From the NCBI GenBank assembly GCA_947471745.1, contig CANJKZ010000172.1, positions 2,846,501-2,910,500 of the forward strand: a stretch of 64,000 nt of DNA, given 5' to 3'. The notes below the pieces were generated by a model. The model saw only the letters and a program-made list of their open reading frames with translations, ran no database searches and was not told the DNA's origin. Shown here piece after piece: positions 1 to 11,695 of the stretch (the first letter of the stretch is position 1; each line of letters opens with the position of its first letter). Both the position numbers and the translations under genes were made by a program. The stretch is from Closterium sp. Naga37s-1 (taxonomy: Eukaryota > Streptophyta > Zygnematophyceae > Desmidiales > Closteriaceae).

Positions 1-3000
1 CAGAACTCGTCTGCTTGGGCTTCCTCGTGTGCATGTGCTGTGATACACTCATGCCTTTTGAGTCGACTCAGAACTCGTCTGCTTGGGCTTCCTCGTGTGC
101 ATGTGCTGTGATACACTCATGCCTTTTGAGTCGACTCAGAACTCGTCTGCTTGGGCTTCCTCGTGTGCATGTGCTGTGATACACTCATGCCTTTTGAGTC
201 GACTCAGAACTCGTCTGCTTGGGCTTCCTCGTGTGCATGTGCTGTGATACACTCATGCCTTTTGAGTCGACTCAGAACTCGTCTGCTTGGGCTTCCTCGT
301 GTGCATGTGCTGTGATACACTCATGCCTTTTGAGTCGACTCAGAACTCGTCTGCTTGGGCTTCCTCGTGTGCATGTGCTGTGATACACTCATGCCTTTTG
401 AGTCGACTCAGAACTCGTCTGCTTGGGCTTCCTCGTGTGCATGTGCTGTGATACACTCATGCCTTTTGAGTCGACTCAGAACTCGTCTGCTTGGGCTTCC
501 TCGTGTGCATGTGCTGTGATACACTCATGCCTTTTGAGTCGACTCAGAACTCGTCTGCTTGGGCTTCCTCGTGTGCATGTGCTGTGATACACTCATGCCT
601 TTTGAGTCGACTCAGAACTCGTCTGCTTGGGCTTCCTCGTGTGCATGTGCTGTGATACACTCATGCCTTTTGAGTCGACTCAGAACTCGTCTGCTTGGGC
701 TTCCTCGTGTGCATGTGCTGTGATACACTCATGCCTTTTGAGTCGACTCAGAACTCGTCTGCTTGGGCTTCCTCGTGTGCATGTGCTGTGATACACTCAT
801 GCCTTTTGAGTCGACTCAGAACTCGTCTGCTTGGGCTTCCTCGTGTGCATGTGCTGTGATACACTCATGCCTTTTGAGTCGACTCAGAACTCGTCTGCTT
901 GGGCTTCCTCGTGTGCATGTGCTGTGATACACTCATGCCTTTTGAGTCGACTCAGAACTCGTCTGCTTGGGCTTCCTCGTGTGCATGTGCTGTGATACAC
1001 TCATGCCTTTTGAGTCGACTCAGAACTCGTCTGCTTGGGCTTCCTCGTGTGCATGTGCTGTGATACACTCATGCCTTTTGAGTCGACTCAGAACTCGTCT
1101 GCTTGGGCTTCCTCGTGTGCATGTGCTGTGATACACTCATGCCTTTTGAGTCGACTCAGAACTCGTCTGCTTGGGCTTCCTCGTGTGCATGTGCTGTGAT
1201 ACACTCATGCCTTTTGAGTCGACTCAGAACTCGTCTGCTTGGGCTTCCTCGTGTGCATGTGCTGTGATACACTCATGCCTTTTGAGTCGACTCAGAACTC
1301 GTCTGCTTGGGCTTCCTCGTGTGCATGTGCTGTGATACACTCATGCCTTTTGAGTCGACTCAGAACTCGTCTGCTTGGGCTTCCTCGTGTGCATGTGCTG
1401 TGATACACTCATGCCTTTTGAGTCGACTCAGAACTCGTCTGCTTGGGCTTCCTCGTGTGCATGTGCTGTGATACACTCATGCCTTTTGAGTCGACTCAGA
1501 ACTCGTCTGCTTGGGCTTCCTCGTGTGCATGTGCTGTGATACACTCATGCCTTTTGAGTCGACTCAGAACTCGTCTGCTTGGGCTTCCTCGTGTGCATGT
1601 GCTGTGATACACTCATGCCTTTTGAGTCGACTCAGAACTCGTCTGCTTGGGCTTCCTCGTGTGCATGTGCTGTGATACACTCATGCCTTTTGAGTCGACT
1701 CAGAACTCGTCTGCTTGGGCTTCCTCGTGTGCATGTGCTGTGATACACTCATGCCTTTTGAGTCGACTCAGAACTCGTCTGCTTGGGCTTCCTCGTGTGC
1801 ATGTGCTGTGATACACTCATGCCTTTTGAGTCGACTCAGAACTCGTCTGCTTGGGCTTCCTCGTGTGCATGTGCTGTGATACACTCATGCCTTTTGAGTC
1901 GACTCAGAACTCGTCTGCTTGGGCTTCCTCGTGTGCATGTGCTGTGATACACTCATGCCTTTTGAGTCGACTCAGAACTCGTCTGCTTGGGCTTCCTCGT
2001 GTGCATGTGCTGTGATACACTCATGCCTTTTGAGTCGACTCAGAACTCGTCTGCTTGGGCTTCCTCGTGTGCATGTGCTGTGATACACTCATGCCTTTTG
2101 AGTCGACTCAGAACTCGTCTGCTTGGGCTTCCTCGTGTGCATGTGCTGTGATACACTCATGCCTTTTGAGTCGACTCAGAACTCGTCTGCTTGGGCTTCC
2201 TCGTGTGCATGTGCTGTGATACACTCATGCCTTTTGAGTCGACTCAGAACTCGTCTGCTTGGGCTTCCTCGTGTGCATGTGCTGTGATACACTCATGCCT
2301 TTTGAGTCGACTCAGAACTCGTCTGCTTGGGCTTCCTCGTGTGCATGTGCTGTGATACACTCATGCCTTTTGAGTCGACTCAGAACTCGTCTGCTTGGGC
2401 TTCCTCGTGTGCATGTGCTGTGATACACTCATGCCTTTTGAGTCGACTCAGAACTCGTCTGCTTGGGCTTCCTCGTGTGCATGTGCTGTGATACACTCAT
2501 GCCTTTTGAGTCGACTCAGAACTCGTCTGCTTGGGCTTCCTCGTGTGCATGTGCTGTGATACACTCATGCCTTTTGAGTCGACTCAGAACTCGTCTGCTT
2601 GGGCTTCCTCGTGTGCATGTGCTGTGATACACTCATGCCTTTTGAGTCGACTCAGAACTCGTCTGCTTGGGCTTCCTCGTGTGCATGTGCTGTGATACAC
2701 TCATGCCTTTTGAGTCGACTCAGAACTCGTCTGCTTGGGCTTCCTCGTGTGCATGTGCTGTGATACACTCATGCCTTTTGAGTCGACTCAGAACTCGTCT
2801 GCTTGGGCTTCCTCGTGTGCATGTGCTGTGATACACTCATGCCTTTTGAGTCGACTCAGAACTCGTCTGCTTGGGCTTCCTCGTGTGCATGTGCTGTGAT
2901 ACACTCATGCCTTTTGAGTCGACTCAGAACTCGTCTGCTTGGGCTTCCTCGTGTGCATGTGCTGTGATACACTCATGCCTTTTGAGTCGACTCAGAACTC

Positions 3001-6000
3001 GTCTGCTTGGGCTTCCTCGTGTGCATGTGCTGTGATACACTCATGCCTTTTGAGTCGACTCAGAACTCGTCTGCTTGGGCTTCCTCGTGTGCATGTGCTG
3101 TGATTCACTCATGCCTTTTGAGTCGACTCAGAACTCGTCTGCTTGGGCTTCCTCGTGTGCATGTGCTGTGATTCACTCATGCCTTTTGAGTCGACTCAGA
3201 ACTCGTCTGCTTGGGCTTCCTCGTGTGCATGTGCTGTGATACACTCATGCCTTTTGAGTCGACTCAGAACTCGTCTGCTTGGGCTTCCTCGTGTGCATGT
3301 GCTGTGATACACTCATGCCTTTTGAGTCGACTCAGAACTCGTCTGCTTGGGCTTCCTCGTGTGCATGTGCTGTGATACACTCATGCCTTTTGAGTCGACT
3401 CAGAACTCGTCTGCTTGGGCTTCCTCGTGTGCATGTGCTGTGATACACTCATGCCTTTTGAGTCGACTCAGAACTCGTCTGCTTGGGCTTCCTCGTGTGC
3501 ATGTGCTGTGATACACTCATGCCTTTTGAGTCGACTCAGAACTCGTCTGCTTGGGCTTCCTCGTGTGCATGTGCTGTGATACACTCATGCCTTTTGAGTC
3601 GACTCAGAACTCGTCTGCTTGGGCTTCCTCGTGTGCATGTGCTGTGATACACTCATGCCTTTTGAGTCGACTCAGAACTCGTCTGCTTGGGCTTCCTCGT
3701 GTGCATGTGCTGTGATTCACTCATGCCTTTTGAGTTGACTCAGAACTCGTCTGCTTGGGCTTCCTCGTGTGCATGTGCTGTGATTCACTCATGCCTTTTG
3801 AGTCGACTCAGAACTCGTCTGCTTGGGCTTCCTCGTGTGCATGTGCTGTGATACACTCATGCCTTTTGAGTCGACTCAGAACTCGTCTGCTTGGGCTTCC
3901 TCGTGTGCATGTGCTGTGATTCACTCATGCCTTTTGAGTTGACTCAGAACTCGTCTGCTTGGGCTTCCTCGTGTGCATGTGCTGTGATTCACTCATGCCT
4001 TTTGAGTCGACTCAGAACTCGTCTGCTTGGGCTTCCTCGTGTGCATGTGCTGTGATACACTCATGCCTTTTGAGTCGACTCAGAACTCGTCTGCTTGGGC
4101 TTCCTCGTGTGCATGTGCTGTGATACACTCATGCCTTTTGAGTCGACTCAGAACTCGTCTGCTTGGGCTTCCTCGTGTGCATGTGCTGTGATACACTCAT
4201 GCCTTTTGAGTCGACTCAGAACTCGTCTGCTTGGGCTTCCTCGTGTGCATGTGCTGTGATACACTCATGCCTTTTGAGTCGACTCAGAACTCGTCTGCTT
4301 GGGCTTCCTCGTGTGCATGTGCTGTGATACACTCATGCCTTTTGAGTCGACTCAGAACTCGTCTGCTTGGGCTTCCTCGTGTGCATGTGCTGTGATACAC
4401 TCATGCCTTTTGAGTCGACTCAGAACTCGTCTGCTTGGGCTTCCTCGTGTGCATGTGCTGTGATACACTCATGCCTTTTGAGTCGACTCAGAACTCGTCT
4501 GCTTGGGCTTCCTCGTGTGCATGTGCTGTGATACACTCATGCCTTTTGAGTCGACTCAGAACTCGTCTGCTTGGGCTTCCTCGTGTGCATGTGCTGTGAT
4601 ACACTCATGCCTTTTGAGTCGACTCAGAACTCGTCTGCTTGGGCTTCCTCGTGTGCATGTGCTGTGATACACTCATGCCTTTTGAGTCGACTCAGAACTC
4701 GTCTGCTTGGGCTTCCTCGTGTGCATGTGCTGTGATACACTCATGCCTTTTGAGTCGACTCAGAACTCGTCTGCTTGGGCTTCCTCGTGTGCATGTGCTG
4801 TGATACACTCATGCCTTTTGAGTCGACTCAGAACTCGTCTGCTTGGGCTTCCTCGTGTGCATGTGCTGTGATACACTCATGCCTTTTGAGTCGACTCAGA
4901 ACTCGTCTGCTTGGGCTTCCTCGTGTGCATGTGCTGTGATACACTCATGCCTTTTGAGTCGACTCAGAACTCGTCTGCTTGGGCTTCCTCGTGTGCATGT
5001 GCTGTGATACACTCATGCCTTTTGAGTCGACTCAGAACTCGTCTGCTTGGGCTTCCTCGTGTGCATGTGCTGTGATACACTCATGCCTTTTGAGTCGACT
5101 CAGAACTCGTCTGCTTGGGCTTCCTCGTGTGCATGTGCTGTGATACACTCATGCCTTTTGAGTCGACTCAGAACTCGTCTGCTTGGGCTTCCTCGTGTGC
5201 ATGTGCTGTGATACACTCATGCCTTTTGAGTCGACTCAGAACTCGTCTGCTTGGGCTTCCTCGTGTGCATGTGCTGTGATACACTCATGCCTTTTGAGTC
5301 GACTCAGAACTCGTCTGCTTGGGCTTCCTCGTGTGCATGTGCTGTGATACACTCATGCCTTTTGAGTCGACTCAGAACTCGTCTGCTTGGGCTTCCTCGT
5401 GTGCATGTGCTGTGATACACTCATGCCTTTTGAGTCGACTCAGAACTCGTCTGCTTGGGCTTCCTCGTGTGCATGTGCTGTGATTCACTCATGCCTTTTG
5501 AGTTGACTCAGAACTCGTCTGCTTGGGCTTCCTCGTGTGCATGTGCTGTGATTCACTCATGCCTTTTGAGTCGACTCAGAACTCGTCTGCTTGGGCTTCC
5601 TCGTGTGCATGTGCTGTGATACACTCATGCCTTTTGAGTCGACTCAGAACTCGTCTGCTTGGGCTTCCTCGTGTGCATGTGCTGTGATACACTCATGCCT
5701 TTTGAGTCGACTCAGAACTCGTCTGCTTGGGCTTCCTCGTGTGCATGTGCTGTGATACACTCATGCCTTTTGAGTCGACTCAGAACTCGTCTGCTTGGGC
5801 TTCCTCGTGTGCATGTGCTGTGATACACTCATGCCTTTTGAGTCGACTCAGAACTCGTCTGCTTGGGCTTCCTCGTGTGCATGTGCTGTGATACACTCAT
5901 GCCTTTTGAGTCGACTCAGAACTCGTCTGCTTGGGCTTCCTCGTGTGCATGTGCTGTGATACACTCATGCCTTTTGAGTCGACTCAGAACTCGTCTGCTT

Positions 6001-7124
6001 GGGCTTCCTCGTGTGCATGTGCTGTGATACACTCATGCCTTTTGAGTCGACTCAGAACTCGTCTGCTTGGGCTTCCTCGTGTGCATGTGCTGTGATACAC
6101 TCATGCCTTTTGAGTCGACTCAGAACTCGTCTGCTTGGGCTTCCTCGTGTGCATGTGCTGTGATACACTCATGCCTTTTGAGTCGACTCAGAACTCGTCT
6201 GCTTGGGCTTCCTCGTGTGCATGTGCTGTGATACACTCATGCCTTTTGAGTCGACTCAGAACTCGTCTGCTTGGGCTTCCTCGTGTGCATGTGCTGTGAT
6301 ACACTCATGCCTTTTGAGTCGACTCAGAACTCGTCTGCTTGGGCTTCCTCGTGTGCATGTGCTGTGATACACTCATGCCTTTTGAGTCGACTCAGAACTC
6401 GTCTGCTTGGGCTTCCTCGTGTGCATGTGCTGTGATACACTCATGCCTTTTGAGTCGACTCAGAACTCGTCTGCTTGGGCTTCCTCGTGTGCATGTGCTG
6501 TGATACACTCATGCCTTTTGAGTCGACTCAGAACTCGTCTGCTTGGGCTTCCTCGTGTGCATGTGCTGTGATACACTCATGCCTTTTGAGTCGACTCAGA
6601 ACTCGTCTGCTTGGGCTTCCTCGTGTGCATGTGCTGTGATACACTCATGCCTTTTGAGTCGACTCAGAACTCGTCTGCTTGGGCTTCCTCGTGTGCATGT
6701 GCTGTGATACACTCATGCCTTTTGAGTCGACTCAGAACTCGTCTGCTTGGGCTTCCTCGTGTGCATGTGCTGTGATACACTCATGCCTTTTGAGTCGACT
6801 CAGAACTCGTCTGCTTGGGCTTCCTCGTGTGCATGTGCTGTGATACACTCATGCCTTTTGAGTCGACTCAGAACTCGTCTGCTTGGGCTTCCTCGTGTGC
6901 ATGTGCTGTGATACACTCATGCCTTTTGAGTCGACTCAGAACTCGTCTGCTTGGGCTTCCTCGTGTGCATGTGCTGTGATACACTCATGCCTTTTGAGTC
7001 GACTCAGAACTCGTCTGCTTGGGCTTCCTCGTGTGCATGTGCTGTGATACACTCATGCCTTTTGAGTCGACTCAGAACTCGTCTGCTTGGGCTTCCTCGT
7101 GTGCATGTGCTGTGATACACTCAT
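1..7124. repeat. 68-bp satellite array, about 104.8 units
   Basis: The unit begins with cagaactcgtctgcttggg and returns every 68 bases; unit k starts at 1+68k, and the last, partial unit runs from 7073 to 7124. Almost every unit is identical over 7 kb. The only variation I see is a T for A in tgatacactc and a T for C in gagtcgact, in a few units between 3061 and 5576. Each unit junction carries the 12-base palindrome TGAGTCGACTCA. The array is open at the left window edge, so its true length is unknown. Such uniformity points to very recent amplification or strong homogenisation. Confidence 0.98.
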
Positions 7125-7382
7125 CTCATGCCATCATTCCACTGGATCAGCTGCTGCCACATCTTTCCCCACTCACTCAACAGCCTTTCACCCTCTCGCT
7201 CCTCCAAATCGTCCCCCGTTTGACCCCACTCCCTTGTACCCAACCTCTCTACCCAACCCCTCCTTTAACCCCCTATGCTGAACCCCTCTTCCCAACCCTT
7301 CTCCCCACCATTCGCCCCACCCCCTCTTCCCAACCCTCTCCCCGCCCCCTCTTCCCCCCCCTCCCTCCCCCCCCCCTCCCAG

Positions 7383-7430
7383 CTGTCCATCCTAGCGCAC
7401 GGCATGAGGGACATCAGCACAGCAGATGCA
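7383..7430 (+). pseudogene. Duplicated head of the downstream exon
   Basis: After a pyrimidine tract ending in AG, this stretch repeats with few changes the first 48 bases of the exon at 7503, exactly 120 bases downstream. It would read LSILAHGMRDIST compared with LSMLAHGLRDIST in the downstream copy. Similarity stops after the ADA codons, so this is a partial tandem duplication of the intron end plus exon start rather than a full extra exon. It could still serve as an alternative acceptor, although the frame that follows reads into low-complexity intron sequence. Confidence 0.7.
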
Positions 7431-7502
7431 ATCTTTGAGTCAACTCAACCCACCCACCCCCCCTTCCTCCCCTCTCTCGCCCCCGCTCCCCCCCCTCCCC
7501 AG

Positions 7503-9311
7503 CTCTCCATGCTAGCGCACGGGCTGAGGGACATCAGCACAGCAGACGCGGAGGACCCGGGGAACCGAGAGGCCATTCTGAGTGCGCTGGGCGGGGACGT
7601 GAACAACCTGCTGCACTCGCAGGCGCCCATCGAGGACATCTGTGAAAACCGCTTCCTCTCCCTCGAACGCCTCATCGCCTTCCACGTACTGCCCAACCCC
7701 CCCCTCCCCACCTCTCCAACCCGCACTTTCCACCTGCCCCCCTATTGCCCCGCCCCTCCCTGCCCCTGCCCGTCCCAGCCCTGCCCCTCCCTCCCTGCTT
7801 CATCCACCCATAGCTGTACTTCCCCTTCCCACCCTCAATTTCCACTTTATTTCACTCGTTCCTATGACCTTCCATGGTGAATCTCATCTCATAGCACAAT
7901 CATCATGCATCCCTTTGTCCTCCATCCTTCCATCTTTTCTTCCTCATGATTATTCGTCCGTCCCTTTCACACACTGGCATCCCCACCCCCGGTCACCCCG
8001 TGCCACTGCAATCCCACCGCTCAGGTTCTCTTCCATCGCATGGCATCAGTAGTGGCGTCACTGCCACCGCTGCGCTTCAACATCGCTCAGTCACAGTCGC
8101 GCCTGCGCATCGCCACCACTGCCGCCCCTGTCTCCGCGGCAGACCTCGAGAGGGAGTGGCTGGACAGCGTTGCAGACACCACCATGCATGACCTCACCTT
8201 GCACCGCCGCCCCCGCCACCACCACCACGTTCCACTCCTCCCGCACCCACACCACCACCACCATCACCATCACAACCACTCGTATCATGGAGGCACGTCC
8301 ATGCACATCCCCTCGCCGTTCTTCTCCTCTGGCTCCACCTCTGGCCAGCACCACTCGCACCAGCACCAGCACTCGCACCACGGTGTTTCTCACCGAATCT
8401 CTGAAACGCTGCACCACCTGCTGCCACTGCACCTGCCCACGAGCCACTCTGCCGCCAACAACGCCAACACCACGCCAGCGCACACACAGCAGCACACCCC
8501 CTCCAGTGCACAGACCAGTCACACAGAGCACCGTGTGGGGGGGTCATACCATGGTGGCGGCGGGGGTGGGGGGTCGATGCGGGGCGGTTCCCACCACGGC
8601 TCGTCCCACCACGGGGGCTTTTTCCGCTCCATCCTGCCTCTCAGGTCCCCCTCTGCTGCCTCTGCCAGCGGCGGTTTTGGCCGCAGCGGCAGCGGCAGCG
8701 GCGGCGGTGGTGGCGGTGGCGGCAAGCTTGTCACACAGAGCTCTGGCGCTGGAGGTGCTGCTGCTGAGAGCCCACGGCAAGCCATTGATGAAGGCTCTGG
8801 TGCTGGTGGTGGTGGTGGTGTGGAGGGGTCGCAAGGCAGTGCCTCGGGCCGGGGAGCGCGGGTGAGCTTTGACGTGGGGGCTGAGCAAAGCGCAGATGCA
8901 CGCATGCGGCGCCTGAGTGTGGACGTCACTCCAGGCAGCTCCCTGCGCGGCGGCATGGCGGGCGGGGTGACGTTTGGGGCCTGGCCTGGAGGTATGGGCA
9001 GCACTGCTGCCATGGCACTGAGTGGTTCGGTAGGCAGTGCGGCGCGAAGCAGGGCGGTGATAGGGGTAGATGTCTTTGATGGTAGTGTTGAGGGTGGTGC
9101 CGCGCGCTTGGGGGTTTCTCCTGGGGCTCTGCCTAAGGTGGAGGAGGTAGGGGTGCAGTCTCTGCGGGAAGAGAAGGGGGGTGAAGGTGCGGGGAAGGGC
9201 CAGGCAGGTGAGGGTGAGGAGGGGGACGGTGTGTTGACAGAAGCAGTGCGCGGTGGGGAGAGGAAGGTGAAGGGAGGAGGGGAGATTCTTCGGCTGTTGA
9301 AGGAGACGTGA
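7503..9311 (+). CDS. 3' part of an unrecognised His/Gly-rich protein gene (two exons seen)
   Basis: I do not recognise this family. Exon one is 7503-7685: it follows a C-rich acceptor and ends at a GT donor after 61 codons, phase 0. Exon two is 8025-9311: its acceptor is ...ccgctcag, it stays in phase 0 and ends in TGA. The joined part begins LSMLAHGLRDIST, and runs through a compact helical-looking stretch (ALGGDVNNLL, FLSLERLIAFH, LPPLRFNIAQSQSRL, LEREWLDSVADT). It then becomes low complexity: a His cluster at about 8218-8280, His/Ser/Gln repeats, Gly runs and an acidic/Gly tail. The ATG at 8040 is internal to exon two and is probably not the start. Earlier exons must lie left of the satellite or outside the window, so the satellite appears to sit inside or beside this gene. 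The first 120 residues look like a folded domain and the rest looks disordered. Confidence 0.6.
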
Positions 9312-9944
9312 TGGGGGGGAGGATGTTGGTTTGGTAGCGAATCAATTAGATTACTAGATAATGCGGTTCAGGATAGCACGACGTTGAAATATTGAGATGA
9401 TTGATGACTGCTGATTACAAAAGTGATGTCAAGTCAAGGTGTTGCAGATTCGCAGATTCAAGTGCTGCTGCTGTTGATACAAATGGTAGGAGGGCCTCAG
9501 AAGTCAGCGAAAAAAGGCTGATTTAGGTAAAAAAGGCTGAGATTTCAGACCTTTTTTAGAACTGAGGCTGATTTTTCAGCAATTTGTTGAAAATAAACAG
9601 GAAATTTTAATAGATTTGTAGTGTACAATGGCATAAAATGGCTGATTTGTCTGATTTTCAGGAAAACGTTTTGTACCAACTCTGATTTTTCAGCCTAGGC
9701 CAAAACGAATCTGAGGCCCTAGGACCCATCATGTCATACTCTGCGCTGCGCGCATACCTAGGCAGGCAGGCCTATGTGTTACCCGTAAGCCCCACAACTA
9801 CCGAATAACGTTTCAGAGTTTTTGACAACTGTGTGGGTCACAACTGTACACAGTTTGCCTATCTTCTTTGTGATTCAGGTCTTGGGCTCTAAAGCAACCC
9901 TGCACTGCACGCTCGCAGACACCTGGCCAGTCCAGTAGAGGGCG
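9312..9944. other. Intergenic stretch with AT-rich low complexity
   Basis: This follows the stop codon of the upstream gene. Between about 9505 and 9715 the word gctgattt (with ttttcagc) recurs irregularly in AT-rich sequence, unlike the GC-rich flanks. It may be 3' UTR plus spacer. No gene seen. Confidence 0.5.
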
Positions 9945-9946
9945 TG

Positions 9947-10095
9947 CCGGTCACGAGGCGCTCTGCCAGTCACGACTCACGAGGCGCTCTGCCAGTCACG
10001 ACTCACGAGGCGCTCTGCCGGTCACGACTCACGAGGCGCTCTGCCAGTCACGACTCACGAGGCGCTCTGCCGGTCACGAGGCGCTCTGCCGGTCC
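9947..10095. repeat. 26-bp minisatellite
   Basis: About five to six copies of a 26-base unit (cacgactcacgaggcgctct...) with A/G variation in gccagt/gccggt and one shortened unit at each end. It overlaps the last codons of the minus-strand gene that ends at 10074, so the C-terminal residues QSAS are encoded inside the repeat. Confidence 0.85.
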
Positions 10096-11372
10096 CACAG
10101 TAGGAAGATGGCGAGGGCAGCCAGGGGCACCACCCCCAGGGCAGCGAGCTGCAGGGCGCGCTCTGTATCCGCTGTTATCACTCCTATGCGCGACCAGTCG
10201 CCGCTGTACCTGCACGGTGCCGGGGAGAGGCGCGCGGGGGTGGGGGGGGAGAGGATGAGTGAGGGAGGGGTCAGAGGGGAGTGCGTGTGAGCCCTGTCTG
10301 TGAGCAGCAGGGCAATGAGCACGGCATGCTCTGTGTCCGCTGTTATCACCCCTATGCGCGCCCACTCTCCGCTGTACCTGCATGGTGCCGGGGAGAGGCG
10401 CGCGGGAAGTGGGGGAGGGGAGAGGGGTTGACTGAGGGAGGGCTCAGAGGGGAGTGCGCGATGGATGGCCCTATCTGCCAGCAGCGAGCTGCAGCACATG
10501 CTCTACCGCCATGCGCGCCCAGTCGCCGCTATCTCCGCTCTTATCACTCCTGTGCGCGCCCAGTCGCCGCTGTACCTGCATGGCGGTAGAGCGAGACGCG
10601 TGGGGCGGAGAGTGGGTGAGTGAGGGTTCAGTGGAGTGCGTGCGTGACAGCTCTGTGTGACAGCAGCGCGGTGGTGAGCTGGGCTGGACCTGTCGCTGAG
10701 TAGCCTGAGGGCTAGTTCATCCGTCTTCGCCATGCCACACCCTACTCCGCCGCGCCCGTCGCATCCCAGCAACCGCACAGCCGCTCGCACAGCCGCTCGA
10801 ACAGTTGCTCGCACAGTCGCTCGCACAGTCGCTCGCACAGTCGCTCGCACAGTCGCTCGCACAGTCGCTCGCACAGTCGCTCGCACAGTCGCTCGCACAG
10901 TCGCTCGTACAGTCGCTCGCACAGTCGCTCGTACAGTTGCTCGCACAGTCGCTCGCACAGTCGCTCGCACAGCCGCTCGCACAGCCGCTCGCACAGTCGC
11001 TCGTACAGTCGCTCGCACAGTCGCTGAACATCGAATCAGAGCGGAACACCCCACCCGCCGCGTCCCAGCACGCCCCCAACGTCCCGCTCACCCCGCATCG
11101 ACGAATCCCGCAGTGGCCAGCGCGATGGCGGCCTGCCCCGCCACCTTGGGCCGCACGCGCCACCCCGCGCTGCTCGCTCCGCCCTCGCCGCTCGCTCCGC
11201 CCGAACGGCTCCCCTGATCGCCCTCGGGAGGCTGTTGATTCGCTGCGAGACAACGCGCCGAGCGAGGGTGTCGAGAGGTGCGGGCGGAGGAGGAAGGCAG
11301 GTTGGCAGGTGGGCTGTACGCGAGGCAGAGCGGGGACGCAGTGCCGCGCCAAGCAGGCAATATTGCCGCCAT
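10074..11372 (-). CDS. Small probable plastid-targeted single-pass membrane protein (two exons)
   Basis: Exon one is 11372 down to 11092 and exon two 10209 down to 10074 (TGA), giving 138 residues. The donor is GGG|GTGAGC, the acceptor tgcag|GTAC, and the split Gly codon is restored exactly by the splice. The N terminus MAAILPAWRGTASP, rich in Ser, Ala, Arg and Pro and poor in acidic residues, resembles a plastid transit peptide up to about residue 45. A Gly/Ser spacer follows, then VAGQAAIALATAGFVDAG and YSGDWSRIGVITADTER. A hydrophobic segment (ALQLAALGVVPLAALAIFLL) precedes a short DRQSAS tail. I do not know the family; a thylakoid or envelope role is inference from the transit-like leader and one membrane helix. 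Two other copies of exon two lie between the exons, so the mRNA could use a different acceptor. The intron also contains a 12-bp minisatellite. Confidence 0.65.
10285..10377 (-). pseudogene. Second copy of the last exon of the small plastid-protein gene
   Basis: Starting just after a tgcag acceptor at 10377, this copy reads YSGEWARIGVITADTEH before diverging from the distal copy after about 22 residues. The upstream pyrimidine tract is duplicated with it. It lacks the complete hydrophobic segment, so use of this acceptor would give an altered C terminus. Confidence 0.65.
10470..10575 (-). pseudogene. Third, most decayed copy of the same last exon
   Basis: It begins after a tgcag acceptor at 10575 and reads YSGDWARTGVIRAE. 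An internal repeat of gcggcgactgggcgcgc follows, and the frame then ends without a membrane segment. It is the first copy met by the minus-strand transcript. Copies start 198 and 168 bases apart (10575, 10377, 10209). Confidence 0.6.
10776..11026. repeat. 12-bp minisatellite inside the intron of the small plastid-protein gene
   Basis: About 20 copies of acagtcgctcgc, with C/T changes giving acagccgctcgc, acagttgctcgc or a cgtacag variant. The unit is a multiple of three, so it produces spurious open frames (TVAR repeats on the plus strand). It lies between exon one (ending 11092) and the exon-two copies. Confidence 0.95.
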
Positions 11373-11695
11373 GTCTGTGACAAGCGTTTGTGGTCGTGCG
11401 TGATGGTGGGATATATAGTTGCACCACGCGTGCGTGGCGAGTTCCACCAAGGCCGTATTCCTGGCTTCGTGTCATCCCATTTTATTTTTTCTAGTCGAGA
11501 ATTTCCAGACTGTTCGGGTCTTTGATTCGGGAGGAGTTGAACTTCAGCAAGCATCGTGGACGAAACCACATTTTCTCCATAAAACGCAGTTGCCGTGCGA
11601 GAAATTGTACGATCTCAGAGGATCACCTCAGGTTGTTCGCACAGAGTTTAAAGCCCGCAACTAAAATAGTGACCCCCCCCCTTCTAGTTGGGTCC
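11373..11695 (-). promoter_or_regulatory. Upstream region of the small gene with a TATA-like site at 11411-11417
   Basis: Read on the minus strand, a TATATAT stretch lies about 40 bases before the ATG at 11372. Transcription starting 25-30 bases downstream would leave a 5' UTR of about 10 bases, which is short but possible. The rest of the stretch up to the LTR-like sequence at 11696 shows no gene. Confidence 0.35.

Noticed and set aside
1-7124. Regular repeat that could be mistaken for a CRISPR array
   Set aside because: Units are contiguous and identical with no unique spacers, and the genome is eukaryotic; it is a satellite.
7642-8531. Several overlapping frames on both strands around the His-rich exon
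   Set aside because: They are shadows of the exon at 8025-9311 caused by biased composition; the chosen frame alone joins in phase with the upstream exon.
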